Source: Dryomyza anilis
Taxonomy: Eukaryota; Arthropoda; Insecta; Diptera; Dryomyzidae
Length of the DNA stretch: 64,000 bases
Reading direction: 5' to 3'
Assembly: GCA_951804985.1 (NCBI GenBank)
Contig: OX638135.1
Location: 67,592,507 to 67,656,506, forward strand
Part shown: piece by piece, positions 45,534 through 55,790 of the stretch
How the letters are laid out: every line of letters starts with the position of its first letter
Position numbering within the stretch: the stretch's first letter is position 1
Notes under the pieces: model-generated
What the model saw: only the letters and a program-made list of their open reading frames with translations
What the model was told of the DNA's origin: nothing
Databases searched by the model: none
Made by a program: the position numbers and the translations under genes

Positions 45534-45954
45534 CCTATCATCCCTTCTTACGATCATCACTGTGCATTGCATGAATAGGGGGCATCCCCTGAGCGTTGGT
45601 TAATTTGTAAAAAAAAAATCGGAATTTTAAAAATCGGATAAGTTTGGGATTTTTTAGAATTTTTGAAAGATTTTTCATGAACAAATTTTCAAATCTACTG
45701 ATTTTTATCTCCATAACTGTTAAAGATACAAACTCCAATTTCAAAACTTAAGTTCTATCAAGTTATTTCTGTACAATACTTTTTAAATTTTTAAATCGGT
45801 AGAGTGGTTCCGACAATATTGAATTTCACCCGATTTACGAGCGTTTGGGCACACTGTGCGCTGGTGGATTTGATGTGGAATTGCCCACATAAAAACTGGA
45901 ATCACCCATCTTATATTATCAAATGTTTTAATAAGAATGGTAGTTTTGTTTTTA

Positions 45955-46253
45955 TTAAAAATCACTTTATTTATATTAATATTTTAACAATATAATTATA
46001 ATAAATTAAATCTAGTTGACTTTGTTAATAAATCGTTTTTATTGATCCATGAATTATGTTCACTACAAAAACCTAACCATTTGACATATATCATATCATG
46101 CTAGACTTTTTTTTTTATTAAAAATCACTTTATTTATATTAATATTTTAACAACATAATTATAATAAATTAAATCTAGTTTACTTAGTTAATAAATCGTT
46201 TTTATAGATCCATGAATTATGTTCACTTCCAAAACCTAACCATTTGACATATG
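45955..46253. repeat. tandem duplication, about 160-bp unit
   Basis: ATTAAAAATCACTTTATTTA begins at 45,955 and again at 46,117; both run through AATTATGTTCACT to AACCTAACCATTTGACATAT. Confidence 0.8.
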
Positions 46254-46296
46254 GGTGAAAATTTGTCAACCGTACCCGCTTCAAAAATGTTTTGCA

Positions 46297-46466
46297 CAAC
46301 TCCATCACAATGGCACTGTCTTCAACAAGAGTTCCATGCTGCTCGGGTACGCAGATGATATCGACATCATTGGCAGAGCGTACGACCTGTCAGTGCAGCA
46401 TTCTCCAGTTTAGAGAGTGAACCGCGTCGAATGGGTCTTGAACGAGGACAAGATGAAGTACCTGGT
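46297..46466 (+). pseudogene. RTE-like LINE fragment, part 1 of a split copy
   Basis: Contains the RT box (TCGGGTACGCAGATGATATC) and continues to GAGGACAAGATGAAGTACC, where the BEL element begins. Aligns with 61,450-61,590. Parts 2 and 3 are at 52,621 and 55,392. Confidence 0.8.
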
Positions 46467-46775
46467 TGTTGGCGATGTCATCGGTATTTTTATTACTTCT
46501 AATTTAAGTGAATCACCCTGTGTTATTTGACGTCTATGTGAAGTTTGACATTTGAAAATAACTTGTGGGCAGAGCAATTGTCAAATAGTGCGCTAACTTT
46601 GAAATTTCCGCCACTTTCTGTTTGACAATCGCACAAGGCACACAAAACGTAAGTTAATCTCTAAAATATTTAATAATCATAAATTTAAATGAATTGTAAA
46701 CCTTATGTAGGAAATAAAACAACCTCCAAAGCAGCAGGGGTGTTTTTATTTAAGCCGGCAGATTGTAGAAAGTCA
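46467..46775 (+). repeat. BEL 5' LTR
   Basis: 309 bp. Starts TGTTGGCGATGTCATCGG, ends TTGTAGAAAGTCA. Contains GGAAATAAAACAACC, a polyadenylation-type word. Differs from the 3' LTR by a dozen or more changes, including an 11-bp length difference (GTCTATGTGAAG versus GTCCATCTGACGTTTATTTG). Confidence 0.9.
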
Positions 46776-47172
46776 CAATCTTTTATTTCGTTTTTAACGA
46801 GAGAGAGGAGCAACTTTACTGTGAAGGAGTTCGTTCGCTGGAGCGCATGGAGCAATAATTTGTGCCAACAGTAAAGCTGCTTCCTTGTGGCAACGTAATC
46901 GTTGGAAATTTATTGGAGACAGCACTCGCCAGTCACGCTAGTTGAAGCTGACGCTGAGGCGAAGCTCAGAAGTGGGGTACGTGTGCATGTTGGCAGAACC
47001 AGCGGGGACTTCGTTCTCATCGTCGAGTTGCTGACGACATCGCTCAACGGCTAACGCGCTAATAATCAGCAGGAACGTTCGTAGCACGTGGACTCGTTGA
47101 GTACCTTTTTGAATTTGATTTCGGTGTTGATGTTTCTGTAAAAGGTATAGGTTGTTTTATGCCGGTTGTTTT
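46776..47172 (+). other. BEL leader region
   Basis: Untranslated leader between the 5' LTR and Gag. I could not match the primer-binding site to a tRNA by eye. Includes AGCTGACGCTGAGGCGAAGC. Confidence 0.5.
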
Positions 47173-48480
47173 ATGAACGACGAGAATATGCCTGAAACGA
47201 GCGACACTAGCAATGAAGAGTTATATGGCACCGTGTGCGAGCAACAATCGACAACGTTCAATGCATCGTCAATTGAGGTTAAATTAATTCAAATGATGCA
47301 ACAACGCAGTAATGCAAGCCGAAATATGTAAAGTACAATAACAACAGAACCGAATGGCTGCAGCTAATAACTCAGGATCGTCCGCAGGCGGTGGCGCAGG
47401 ATCATTGAACTTTGAAAGAGAACCGGGTGCAGGCGGCCGCGATACGTCAAGGGCTACAGGTACGTTGACAGGTGGTGCAGCTGGCGTGGAACCGCCACTG
47501 ACGACGGCGTTCGATGCCTTCAGCGGGACCATGTACGCGGGTAGATCGGAGCCTGTGCGAAAATTATACGACCTACCAAATTATTATGGAAGACATGAGG
47601 ATTGGCCCATGTTTAAAGAATCCTTTACAGCAACGACTCTTGAGTATCATTATACTGACAGACAAAACATGATGCGACTTCAAAAGGCTTTAAAGGGCAA
47701 AGCGAGAGAGGTTGTGGAATGTCTTTTAATTCACAGCAGCAACGTGGCAAAGGTGATTGAAACGCTTGAAAATCGATTTGGGATACCTGAGTAACTGGTG
47801 GACAGTCAAATAAGTAAAATAATAGCGTTTCCAGCTATTCCTGAAAATCACATCGAGCAGTTGTTACCCTTTGCAATTAAGGTTGAGAACCTGGCGTCCT
47901 TTCTAGAGGCAGCGTACTGCGAGTATCATCTATCCAATCCTACCCTGATGGAAGAGCTGGTCCTTAAACTTCCAGTCAAAAGAAGACTTGATTGGGCACG
48001 GAACGCGATGAAAATTAAAACGAGAGCGACGGTGCGTCATTTTAGCTACTGGCTTAAATAGCTTGCTAATGTGATGAATGCAGCTGGAATAAGTAGCAAC
48101 GACCACCAGAAACGCACTGCGGCCAGGGGCGATCGTAATAGATTTTTTTTAACGAATGAAGTGGACAAGGTAACGCAAGGTAATGACTGCAAAGCATGTA
48201 ATGGAAAACACTGCGTGGATAAATGCAACCGCTTCATCGGGATGCACGTTAAAGAAAAATGGCGCTTCGTGAGACAACAAAGATTATGTTTTAATTGCCT
48301 TAAATAGGGACATCGTTCAAATAGATGCGTAGTGAACTACGAGTGTCCCGTCAGCGGATGCAGTCAGAGGTACCATCAGTTATTACATGAGCACCCGTCC
48401 CGAATAGATGCAGTGGAAGTTGAACAGCTGCAACCAACGTTTACAGGCACCGTATTAGATCCTGGCCGAAACAAACTTCT
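47173..48480 (+). pseudogene. BEL Gag, broken
   Basis: The likely start is ATG 47,173 (NDENMPETSDTSNEELYG); a frameshift near 47,330 leads into 47,354-47,792. The DUF1759-type capsid reads KLYDLPNYYGRHEDWPMFKE, with LQKALKGKAREVVECLL after it. In-frame stops follow FGIPE (47,792) and at 48,059 and 48,305. The C-terminal zinc-binding part has CKACNGKHCVDKCNRF and LCFNCLK, a stop, GHRSNRC, giving the CCHC-type pair used to bind RNA. Confidence 0.88.
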
Positions 48481-48960
48481 TTTAAAATATTGCCTGTGAA
48501 ACTATACGCGAACGGAAAGGTGATTGACAGTTTTGAGTTCATAGACGAAGGTTCGGCGCTGACGTTAATAAATCATGATCTGGCCGAACGCCTTGGGTTA
48601 GAAGGTCCTAGTCAGAACTTGACGCTTCAATGGTTCGGAAATAACACAATCACGGAGCCGTCTAGAACAGTTAAACTGGACATATCTGGAGCTGGCCGAC
48701 GCTGCAAAAATTTCGCTCTTGAACATGTAAGAACGGTAAAAAAACTTACAACTACCAACACAAACATTGGACATGATGGAGCTACATACAAAGTATCGCT
48801 ACATGAGAGGTCTTCCAATGCAAGGATATAAGAAGGTGGTGCCGGAGTTGTTAATTGGATTAGATAATGCCCACCTGGAAGGGACCTGCAGCAACGTTGA
48901 CGAAACTCGAATGCGTGGTTTATGGATCGGATGGCGCGGACAATGCAATGAAACCTCATA
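48481..48960 (+). pseudogene. BEL aspartic protease region, broken
   Basis: PVKLYANGKVIDSFEFIDEG followed by SALTLINHDLAERLGLEGPS. The catalytic box is DEGSALTLI, the BEL variant of D-S/T-G. A frameshift near 48,780 breaks the following GLDNAHL block, which continues in another frame to about 48,930. Confidence 0.82.
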
Positions 48961-49840
48961 GATCATTTTTTTATTCAAGATATAGACGGCAATAATCTTG
49001 AGGAGTTGGTAAAAATGAACATCGTCGATGACAGCCTCGAAACATATGGTAAAATAAATTTACCAGAAGCGCCTGTCCGAAGTAATGAGCGGTATGAAAC
49101 GGGACTGCTGTGGATAAGTGATGACGTCACATTACCCAAAAGCAGAGAAATGGCAGTAAAGTGATTCCTCTCTCTTGAACGCAAATTCGAGCGTAACGAA
49201 GATTTCCATAAAGAATATGTGAAAATAATCGATCAATATGAGAGCAAAGGATACGCGAGAAAGTTAGATGAGACGGAAGCGAGGACTTCGAGCAACAGGA
49301 CGTGGTATCTGCCTCATTTCGGCGTCAGTAACCCTAACAAGCCAGGGAAGTTGCGAATAGTTTCGACGCTGCGGCTGAGGTGAACGGCGTTTCGCTAAAC
49401 TCTGTATTGCTTAGCGGCCCTGATCAGTGTAAGCCTTTAATTACAGTTCTAATGAAATTTAGAGAATTACGCGTCGGTATGTGCGCAAATATTGTGGAAA
49501 TGTTCCACCAAATTAAAATTCGAAAAGAAGATCAAGATTCGCAGCGGTTTTTGTGGCGGTCCAACAACAACGCCCTACTGGAAGAATATGCTATGGCAGC
49601 AATAACGTTTGGAGCGACTTGCTCTACTGCTTCAGCGCAGTTTGTGAAGAACTTGAATGCCAACGTATTTCGCGAGAAATACCCGGATACAGTTAGCGCA
49701 ATCGTCAACAATCATTATGTGAATGATTTTGTACATTGTTTCGACGACGAATCAGAAGCTATGCGCGTTACTGAGGAAATTGTTTGGATCCACAAAAACG
49801 GTGGTTTCGATTTAAAGAAAATTGTTTCGAATTCACATTT
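48961..49840 (+). pseudogene. BEL reverse transcriptase with YVDD changed to YVND
   Basis: N-terminal part from 49,010 (NIVDDSLETYGKINLPEAPV, ETGLLW) with a TGA at 49,162; ESKGYARK and WYLPHFGVSNPNKPGKLRIV lead to a frameshift at about 49,370; the palm continues at 49,380-49,840 (FHQIKIRKEDQDSQRFLWR, FGATCSTASAQF). The active-site box reads HYVNDFVHCF where BEL RTs have YVDD: the first aspartate of the pair is Asn. The aspartate expected before MFHQIKI is also altered (IVEMFHQIKI). Two lost catalytic residues make this RT inactive irrespective of frameshifts. Confidence 0.85.
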
Positions 49841-50817
49841 GGTAAATGACAAGTTCAATAAAAGTTGCGTTGATGTTTCTAATATTGATTTAAATTTATT
49901 TAATTTATTAAATTTTTTAATTTTACATCGAACTTTTATAAGATTTAGGGATGTTTTGGAACATTGAAAATGATTCTTTTAAGTTTGTATTATCATTTGG
50001 AAAAATATCCCCAGCCTTACTTTGTGGCGATCGGAAACCTAGCAAAAGAGAAGTTCTAAGCGTCAAGATGTCAATTTTTAACCCATTTGGCTTGGCTTCC
50101 GAATATACCATCACAGCGAAGTTATTGTTGCAGTCCATTTGGCGTAAGAAGCTGGAGTGGGACCAAACTATAATGAACGACGACGTTGATATGTGGATGC
50201 GATGGCTGAAAATGTTAAAGGGCATAGAGAAAATCAGTGTACCTCGATGCTACGGAACTGGGTTCATTCAGGCTAATGTAGAGCTTCATGTGTTTGGCGA
50301 CGCAAGTGAATCGGCATATACGTCAGTGGCATTTTGGAGAATCGTAGATCACAAGAGAATACGCTTAGTGTTTGTGAAAGGGAAAGCGAAGGTAGCACCG
50401 CTGAAGTTGACTTCGGTTCCTCGATTAGAATTACAGTCTGCAGTGCTGGCGGCACGCAAGCGAAAATCATTGATCGATAGCCACGATAAAATTCTAACGA
50501 AAGTTTGTATGTGGACGGATTCAAGGACGGTGCTCTCATGGATTACCTCTAATAATCGACGTTACAAACCATATGTTGGACACCGAGTCGGCGAAATTTT
50601 AGAGAACTCGTGCGTTGAGGATTGGCGGTGGCTACCAAGTGCATTAAACCCAGCGGATTTTGCAACTCGAGAGATGTCAATGAAACGAGAATCCTTTTGG
50701 ATGGAAGGTCCGGCATTTCTGTTGGAGGACGAAACGAAATGGCCCGCGTTGAAAGCCACGTCGACAACAAATGAGGAAGTTCGTTCAAAATTCTTAATGG
50801 TCACATCGTATGCTTAA
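49841..50817 (+). pseudogene. BEL RT thumb and RNase H
   Basis: A 110-bp AT-rich stretch (49,840-49,950) interrupts the thumb. The frame 49,951-50,817 then carries KREVLSVKMSIFNPFGLASE, WRKKLEWDQTI and the RNase H-like domain (VFGDASESAYTSVAF, KVAPLKLTSVPRLELQSAVL, VCMWTDSRTVLSWI, NPADFATREMS). The DAS, E and D residues of RNase H are all visible. The longest undisturbed BEL segment. Confidence 0.88.
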
Positions 50818-52300
50818 AACGAGTTTTTCGAAAGGTTTTCAAACTACATGCGTATGAAGAGAGTTGTGGCGTGGATTTTACGTTTTCGCAATAATTGGTT
50901 GCAAATGGCCGGCGTACGTCTACATACACAATTATGCTTAAAGGAACTTGAAACTTCGGAATTCGTAATTTGTCGCTTCGCTCAGATGACTAGCTTTCGC
51001 GAAGAATATAGCGCTTTATCAGCGGGTAACACGATTGATAAGCAAGCTTCTGAGCTACAAGCCTTACATAGATGATAATGGTGTAATGCGCGTCGGTGGA
51101 AGGATCAATGGTGCGATTGCTGTGAATACTTACACACGCAGACCAAATTTTTACCAAATGGTCATCGAGTAACGGAATTGTTAGTGGACTTTTATCATCG
51201 CACCTGGAAACATAAAAACGAGGATACGATAGTTGGTGAAATTCGGTGCAGGTTCTGGATACCACACATCAGAGTAGAAGTGAAGCGAGCATCAAGGAGA
51301 TGTCAAGTATGCAAGAACAACAAAGCGGCGTCTACTGTACCTCTTATGGGGCAACTTCCAGAAGACCGCTTGACTCCCTTATAAGGCCATTTTCATATGT
51401 TGGAATCGATTACATGGGGCCATTTATGGTGATTAATGGGCGTCGGAGTGAAAAGAGATGGATAGCTCTGTTCACTTGCCTGACTATTCGTGCCGTCCAT
51501 TTGGAAATTGCCAGAGACCTAACTACTGATACATGTCTGACTTGTATTTGTAATTTAATAAATAAACGTGGTACGCCGGTTCGTATACGAACAGACAACG
51601 GCACGAATTTTGTAGAAGCTGATAGAGAATTGAAAAGGCAGCTCGCTGATTTTGAACATGGAAAATTAGTAACAGCCTTGCTACTAAAAGGATAGAGTGG
51701 TTATTTAATTGCCCGCTGACCCTCATGCCGGAGGCTGATGGGAACGTTTAGTGAGGAGCGTGAAGAGAGCGATTGAGCATCCGCTGCAGAGCACAACTCT
51801 TCAAGAACATAACCTCTACAGCTGTATGTGCGAAGCAGAGAACGTTGTTAATTCGCGGCCGCTGACGCATATACCTATAGACTCACCTTCTGCACAACCC
51901 CTTACCCCTAATAATTTTCTTATAGGTACAGCTCACACCTAGCAGACGCCGCACCCTGATGAAGAGAAAATGCGTGTGACCACGAAACAGTGGCGCAAGC
52001 TCCAACAGCTCCAATATTGCTTCTGGCGAAAGTGGTTGGCGGAATATTTGCCGGAATTATGCCGCAGAACTATCCGGTGAAACCTCTGGCGGTCGGCTAT
52101 GTTGCCCTTGTGTGCGATAGCGGAGTACACCGATCGTAGTGGCCAATTGCACGCATACTGAAAGTTTTCCCGAGGAAAGATCAGCAGGTTCGGTCGGCGG
52201 AGATATAATGCGGCGCCGGCGTTATGAGAAGACCATCATGTATGCTGGCAAAATTAGACGTTTGTGAATCTTAGGCGTTTTGGATTCACGGAGGCCGGGA
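50818..52300 (+). pseudogene. BEL integrase, broken
   Basis: The HHCC zinc-binding domain is at 51,178-51,350 (FYHRTWKHKNEDTI, CRFWIPHI, RRCQVCKN). The catalytic core is at 51,390-51,695 (FSYVGIDYMGPFMV, with first Asp; VRIRTDNGTNF, with second Asp). TAG at 51,693, then DPHAGG, stop, WERLVRSVKRAIEH, holding the third acidic residue, in the frame reaching 51,942. The tail includes VNSRPLTHIP and TPNNFLIGT. The remainder to 52,300 is decayed, with a purine run CACGGAGGCCGGGA before the 3' LTR. Confidence 0.87.
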
Positions 52301-52620
52301 TGTTGGCGATGTTATCGGTATTTTTATTACTTCTAATTTAAGTGAATCATCATGTGTTATTTGACGTCCATCTGACGTTTATTTGAAGTTTGTCATTTGA
52401 AAATAACTTGTGGGCAGAGCAATTGTCAAATAGTGCGCTAACTTTGAAATTTCCGCCACTTTCTGTTTGACAATCGCACAAGTAACACAAAACGTAAGTT
52501 AATCTCTAAAATGTTTAATAGTCATAATTTTAAATGAATTGTAAACCTTATGTAGGAAATAAAACAACCTCCAAAGAAGCAGGGGTGTTTTTATTTAAGC
52601 CGGCAGATTGTAGAAATTCA
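52301..52620 (+). repeat. BEL 3' LTR
   Basis: 320 bp. Starts TGTTGGCGATGTTATCGG, ends TTGTAGAAATTCA. Confidence 0.9.
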
Positions 52621-52741
52621 CGCTGGTGTCAACAAACAAAGATTCCCGGCGTCTTGGCCAATACGTCACTATTGACAACCACAACTTCGAAACTGTTAAG
52701 GACTTCGTCTACCTAGGTACCAGCATCAACAAAGAAAACAA
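52621..52741 (+). pseudogene. RTE-like LINE fragment, part 2
   Basis: Reads GTGTCAACAAACAAAG through CTACCTAGGTACCAGCATCA to AACAAT, matching 61,595-61,710 (thumb VKDFVYLGTSINKENN). Continues at 55,392. Confidence 0.8.
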
Positions 52742-53307
52742 TAGCTGTTTCATAATTTTTTGTTCCGGAGCAAAGCATTTGTAAAAAAAACGATGTAGCT
52801 CAAATGAAATAATACACAAACCTTTCTTCTTAATAAATGACAGGTTTCTGTCTTTGGAATGACACATAAAAAAAACAAGCAGCGACGATTATCACAGTTG
52901 AAAATACTACGGTTATTTTTCCAAGAGGTGGGAGTGATGGTTGGATGCACTGTTCTATTGAAAATGGTTCTTGTAGCACTACAAATCGTAGTTACGACTG
53001 CGACACTAACACACACAAAAAAACAAAAACACAGGCACACATTTTTTCTTGTGGACTCTGAGGATAACGAATGTTCTCCGACAGGAAGGCTCCCAACGTC
53101 CAATATAATTTAATAATTTTTTGATCAGTTGGAGTTCTGGCTGTCGTCGGAAAAGGAAATTCCAGCAAATTTTTAAAAAATATTTTTTGTTTTTCAAAAG
53201 TTTATTTTCTGTCAATTTTTGTCAGCCACATTCAGTAATTTTCGCCGTATACACATTTTCAATGAGTTGAGCCGGATAGCTACACCAGAAATTTATCTGG
53301 TTCAAAT

Positions 53308-55317
53308 CAAGGATTGAAACCGTAACCGAAACCGATATCCGTTTTAAACCATTTCATTTTTAAAACCGAAACCGTAACCGAAACCGTAACAGAAACCGTT
53401 ATACGAAAATCAGAAATAAACCGATATCCAAAACCGATATAAACGGTTTCGGTTTTATACCGGTTTAAAACGGTTTTTAAAAAAATACCTATAAATTGAA
53501 ACAGAAAAACATATTTTATTTTATAATGGAAGATCTTAAGTAAAGTGTCATTTAATAAAAGTTTGAGTTCCCAAAATTTTTTCAAAGCTGAAGAATATAA
53601 GCATCTTAAAAATAAGGTCTGTGAAGCACTTTTGTAGCGGTAAATAGCTTCAAAAGTGCTTCAAAAGTCGCTTCAATAAGATAAAATAGACAAAACAATG
53701 TTTTTTTCGCTTTTCTTCGCTACGCTAGTTCGTACATCGATTGTGCATATGCACTTATGCACATTATTATTTTTGTTTTGTAAAATCATGAAGTTTACCT
53801 AAGTCAAGTTCTATGTGCATTATTTCATTCAACTTATAAAACAAACAAAAAAAAAATAATATATGAACATTTTCACAGTGTTTTTCTTTTTTTTCACAAA
53901 TCCGTTGATTCGTTTGAAAGTGCAAAAACAACAGAAATGAAAATAAAGCAGCATCCACGATTTTGATAGAATTTTTGGCGGGAAATTTTTTGTACCACAA
54001 CAAAAAAACTCGTTGTTGTTGCCAACCAGATAGCTGTACTAGATACATATATGAAGTGTGGTGTCATGCGACTGTCTGCTGTCATGCGTCTGTCCGTTGT
54101 TATGCGTCTGTCTGTTGTCATGCGTCTGTTTGTTGCCTTGCGATGATACCGGATAGCAACAAAGAGTTGTCGTTGTGGATGTGTGTATATACGAATCGTA
54201 ATTCGTTATTGTTGTATTCTCTTCTTTCTGTTAGTGTTCGATTTGTAGCGTTTGCGTTTGAGTTGCAAGTTGCAAGATATTATTTGTGTTCTCTTTACAT
54301 ACGGTGCGTGCAGCATTCGGATTTTTTTTAATCTCTGACGAAAATAGAAATATGCCTATACGAAATATTCCTTATATTTATTATGAATGTATAATATACA
54401 TTGAACATATTATGTTCATTTTATTATGGCCTTGAGATTTTGAATTGTCTTGCCAACATCATTTCATTTATACAATTGTATTTCATTAATTAATTCTTGT
54501 TAAAACATAATTCAAATTTTTTTTTGTTAGAAAAATAATTTATTTTTTGTTGAAGAAATTGAAAATATGGAAAATGAGTAACTTAAATACAATTAGTGTT
54601 CAAAATCTATTCGTTTTCATAATTAATATGCAGTTTAAGATATTTCTCTTCGATCTTTTATTTAAAATTTAAAAAGTAAAATTTGGAAAGATTCTTGCAA
54701 GCAAGAGCAGAAAAGGTATTGCAAGAACAAAATCATATGTACCTATGCAAGAGCAAGACTCAGCGTTTAAGAACAAGATTACCATTTCTTGACTTGCTCT
54801 TGCATATGAGCAACACTATTTTACATATATTGCAGTTCACTGAATTGTTGAAATTTAATTTCTTTGGCTTTTATGGATGGAAATTGTACAAAATTATTCT
54901 TCTTTGCAATTCAGATCATATCTCAGGTTATGTCAAAAAATTGCTTTTCATTGGTTTGTGGTTACGAAATTTTAAATTAAAATTTTTTCTTGGCGTAATC
55001 AATTAAATAATTAATATAACACTATATTTTAACTAAAATAACAAAAAACATTGTTTAAATAACGTTTCCAACATTACCCCAATATCAAAATTTGAACATA
55101 ACTTAGCACCATATAAACAATGTTAAATTATTTGAAAAATATGGAAAAAAGAAAATTTATACAAAAACCGAAATCAAAACCGAAACCGTAACATGGAACC
55201 GGTATACCGAAACGGTTTCGTTATAAAAACTTAAAACCGAAACCGTAACCGTAACCGAAACCGAAACGCAGAAAAAACCGAAATCGAAACCTTTATTCGT
55301 TTAGGTTTCAATCCTTG
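53308..55317. mobile_element. hAT-like element with CAAGGATTGAAACC ends and ACCGAAACC satellite
   Basis: 2,010 bp with termini CAAGGATTGAAACC and GGTTTCAATCCTTG, flanked by a perfect 8-bp duplication GTTCAAAT (53,300-53,307 and 55,318-55,325). About 180 bp at each end consist of AACCGAAACCGTAACCG-type words in opposite orientation. The interior (53,480-55,170) is AT-rich with no transposase; an internal segment (AATCTCTGACGAAAATAGAA to ATTTATTATGAATGTATA, 54,330-54,393) recurs at 62,640-62,700. Confidence 0.87.
54055..54142 (+). repeat. short minisatellite, GTCATGCGTCTGTCTGTT units
   Basis: Four to five copies of an 18-20-bp unit (CATGCGACTGTCTGCTGT, CATGCGTCTGTCCGTTGT, and so on). The long plus-strand frame 53,963-54,331 reads through it as CHASVCCHASV and is probably not a gene. 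Confidence 0.8.
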
Positions 55318-55391
55318 GTTCAAATGTTGTTTTTGTTTGCATATAAAATATGTTCCAGCTCAAATTTAAATTATGAAAATATCGCAGCTAA

Positions 55392-55790
55392 TGTCAGATT
55401 AGCCAAAGAATAACTCTTGCCAACAGGTGTTACTTTGGGCTCAGTAGGCAAAAAAGGAGCAGAGACCTCTCTCAACGGACAAAAATTACGCTCTATAAGT
55501 CGCTTATCATGCCAAAGAGCGAGCTTTAGGAGCGTTCGAGAGAAAGATTCTTCGGAAAATCTATGGCCCGATATGCGTTGACAACGAGTACAGAATAAGA
55601 TGGATCGACGAGCTGTATGAGCCTGACATAGTCAGGCGCATAAAAATCCAACGTCTACGCAGCAAAAAAAGGTATTCAATTCTGTACCCAGTGGTGGTCA
55701 ACGTAGGAGAGGGCGTTCGAATCTCCGGTGGAGCGATCAAGTGCGAGACAACCTTGTCAGGTTAGTGGATTAGTGGACCTCATTAAAACC
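55392..55790 (+). pseudogene. RTE-like LINE fragment, part 3
   Basis: RT C-terminal region: TCAGATTAGCCAAAGAATAA, CGGACAAAAATTACGCTCTA, CGAGAGAAAGATTCTTCGGA, then IKIQRLR-type text. Shares with 61,711-61,880 the peculiar junction GAGCGAGCTTTAGGAGC, so both belong to one subfamily. Confidence 0.8.

Larger units (their letters stand above)
42180..45617 (+). mobile_element. CR1/Jockey-group LINE, nearly full-length ORF2
   Basis: Endonuclease (42,545-43,540) then reverse transcriptase (43,541-45,533), ending in a 3' tail GGTTAATTTGT plus an A-run at 45,608-45,617. No ORF1 (RNA-binding Gag) is visible upstream. It sits inside the CACAG element. The 5' limit is approximate. Three frame disruptions (near 43,540, 44,160 and 44,235) are the main damage. 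Confidence 0.85.
38447..45858. mobile_element. CACAGTG-ended TIR element with 5-bp duplication
   Basis: Terminal inverted repeats of roughly 250 bp (38,447-38,690 against 45,858-45,618), both ending CACAGTGTGCCCAAACGCTC. The flanking 5 bp CGCTG is repeated exactly (38,442-38,446 and 45,859-45,863). The sequence outside joins into the foldback element, confirming the boundaries. The interior holds a large palindrome, 1.4 kb of unrecognised AT-rich DNA and an inserted LINE. No transposase was found, so it is non-autonomous. A CAC...GTG end with a 5-bp GC-rich duplication is the pattern of the Transib superfamily (family knowledge); the assignment is an inference. Confidence 0.7.
37585..45887. 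mobile_element. foldback element with TGGGC ends, interrupted by the CACAGTG element
   Basis: Left end TGGGCCATACCACACCAAAT and right end (reverse complement) TGGGCAATTCCACATCAAAT. Inside the left part, ATTTCAATGAAATTTGGGCA (about 37,641) faces TTGCCCAAATTTCATTGAAA (38,401), and nested stems (TTTCTAAAATGGC at about 38,132 against GCCATTTTAGAAAT at about 38,260) make it almost entirely self-complementary. With the 7.4-kb insert removed it is about 0.89 kb. No target duplication is convincing at its ends. Confidence 0.65.
46467..52620 (+). mobile_element. BEL/Pao LTR retrotransposon, complete outline, dead
   Basis: LTRs at 46,467-46,775 and 52,301-52,620, both TGTTGGCGATG..TCA. The target is a LINE; CTGGT occurs at 46,462-46,466 and again two bases beyond the 3' LTR (52,623-52,627), consistent with a 5-bp duplication. 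Gene order is Gag, protease, RT, RNase H, integrase, as in BEL/Pao. Many stops and frameshifts. Confidence 0.92.
52742..55391. mobile_element. TIR element inserted in the LINE (outer element)
   Basis: At both junctions with the LINE the insert shows facing sequence AGCTGTTTCATAATTT and AAATTATGAAAATATCGCAGCT (with GCGAT extra on one side). Target duplication approximately AATR. Between 52,746 and 53,299 there is no recognisable gene: opposing frames 52,859-53,113 plus and 53,103-52,750 minus have no domain. The hAT-like element at 53,308 is nested within it. Confidence 0.5.

Noticed and set aside
53307..53585. Minus-strand 92-codon frame (VSVTVSVTVSV)
   Set aside because: Translation of the ACCGAAACC satellite, not a gene.
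53963..54331. Plus-strand 122-codon frame with CHASVCCHASV
   Set aside because: Reads through an 18-20-bp minisatellite inside a non-autonomous element.
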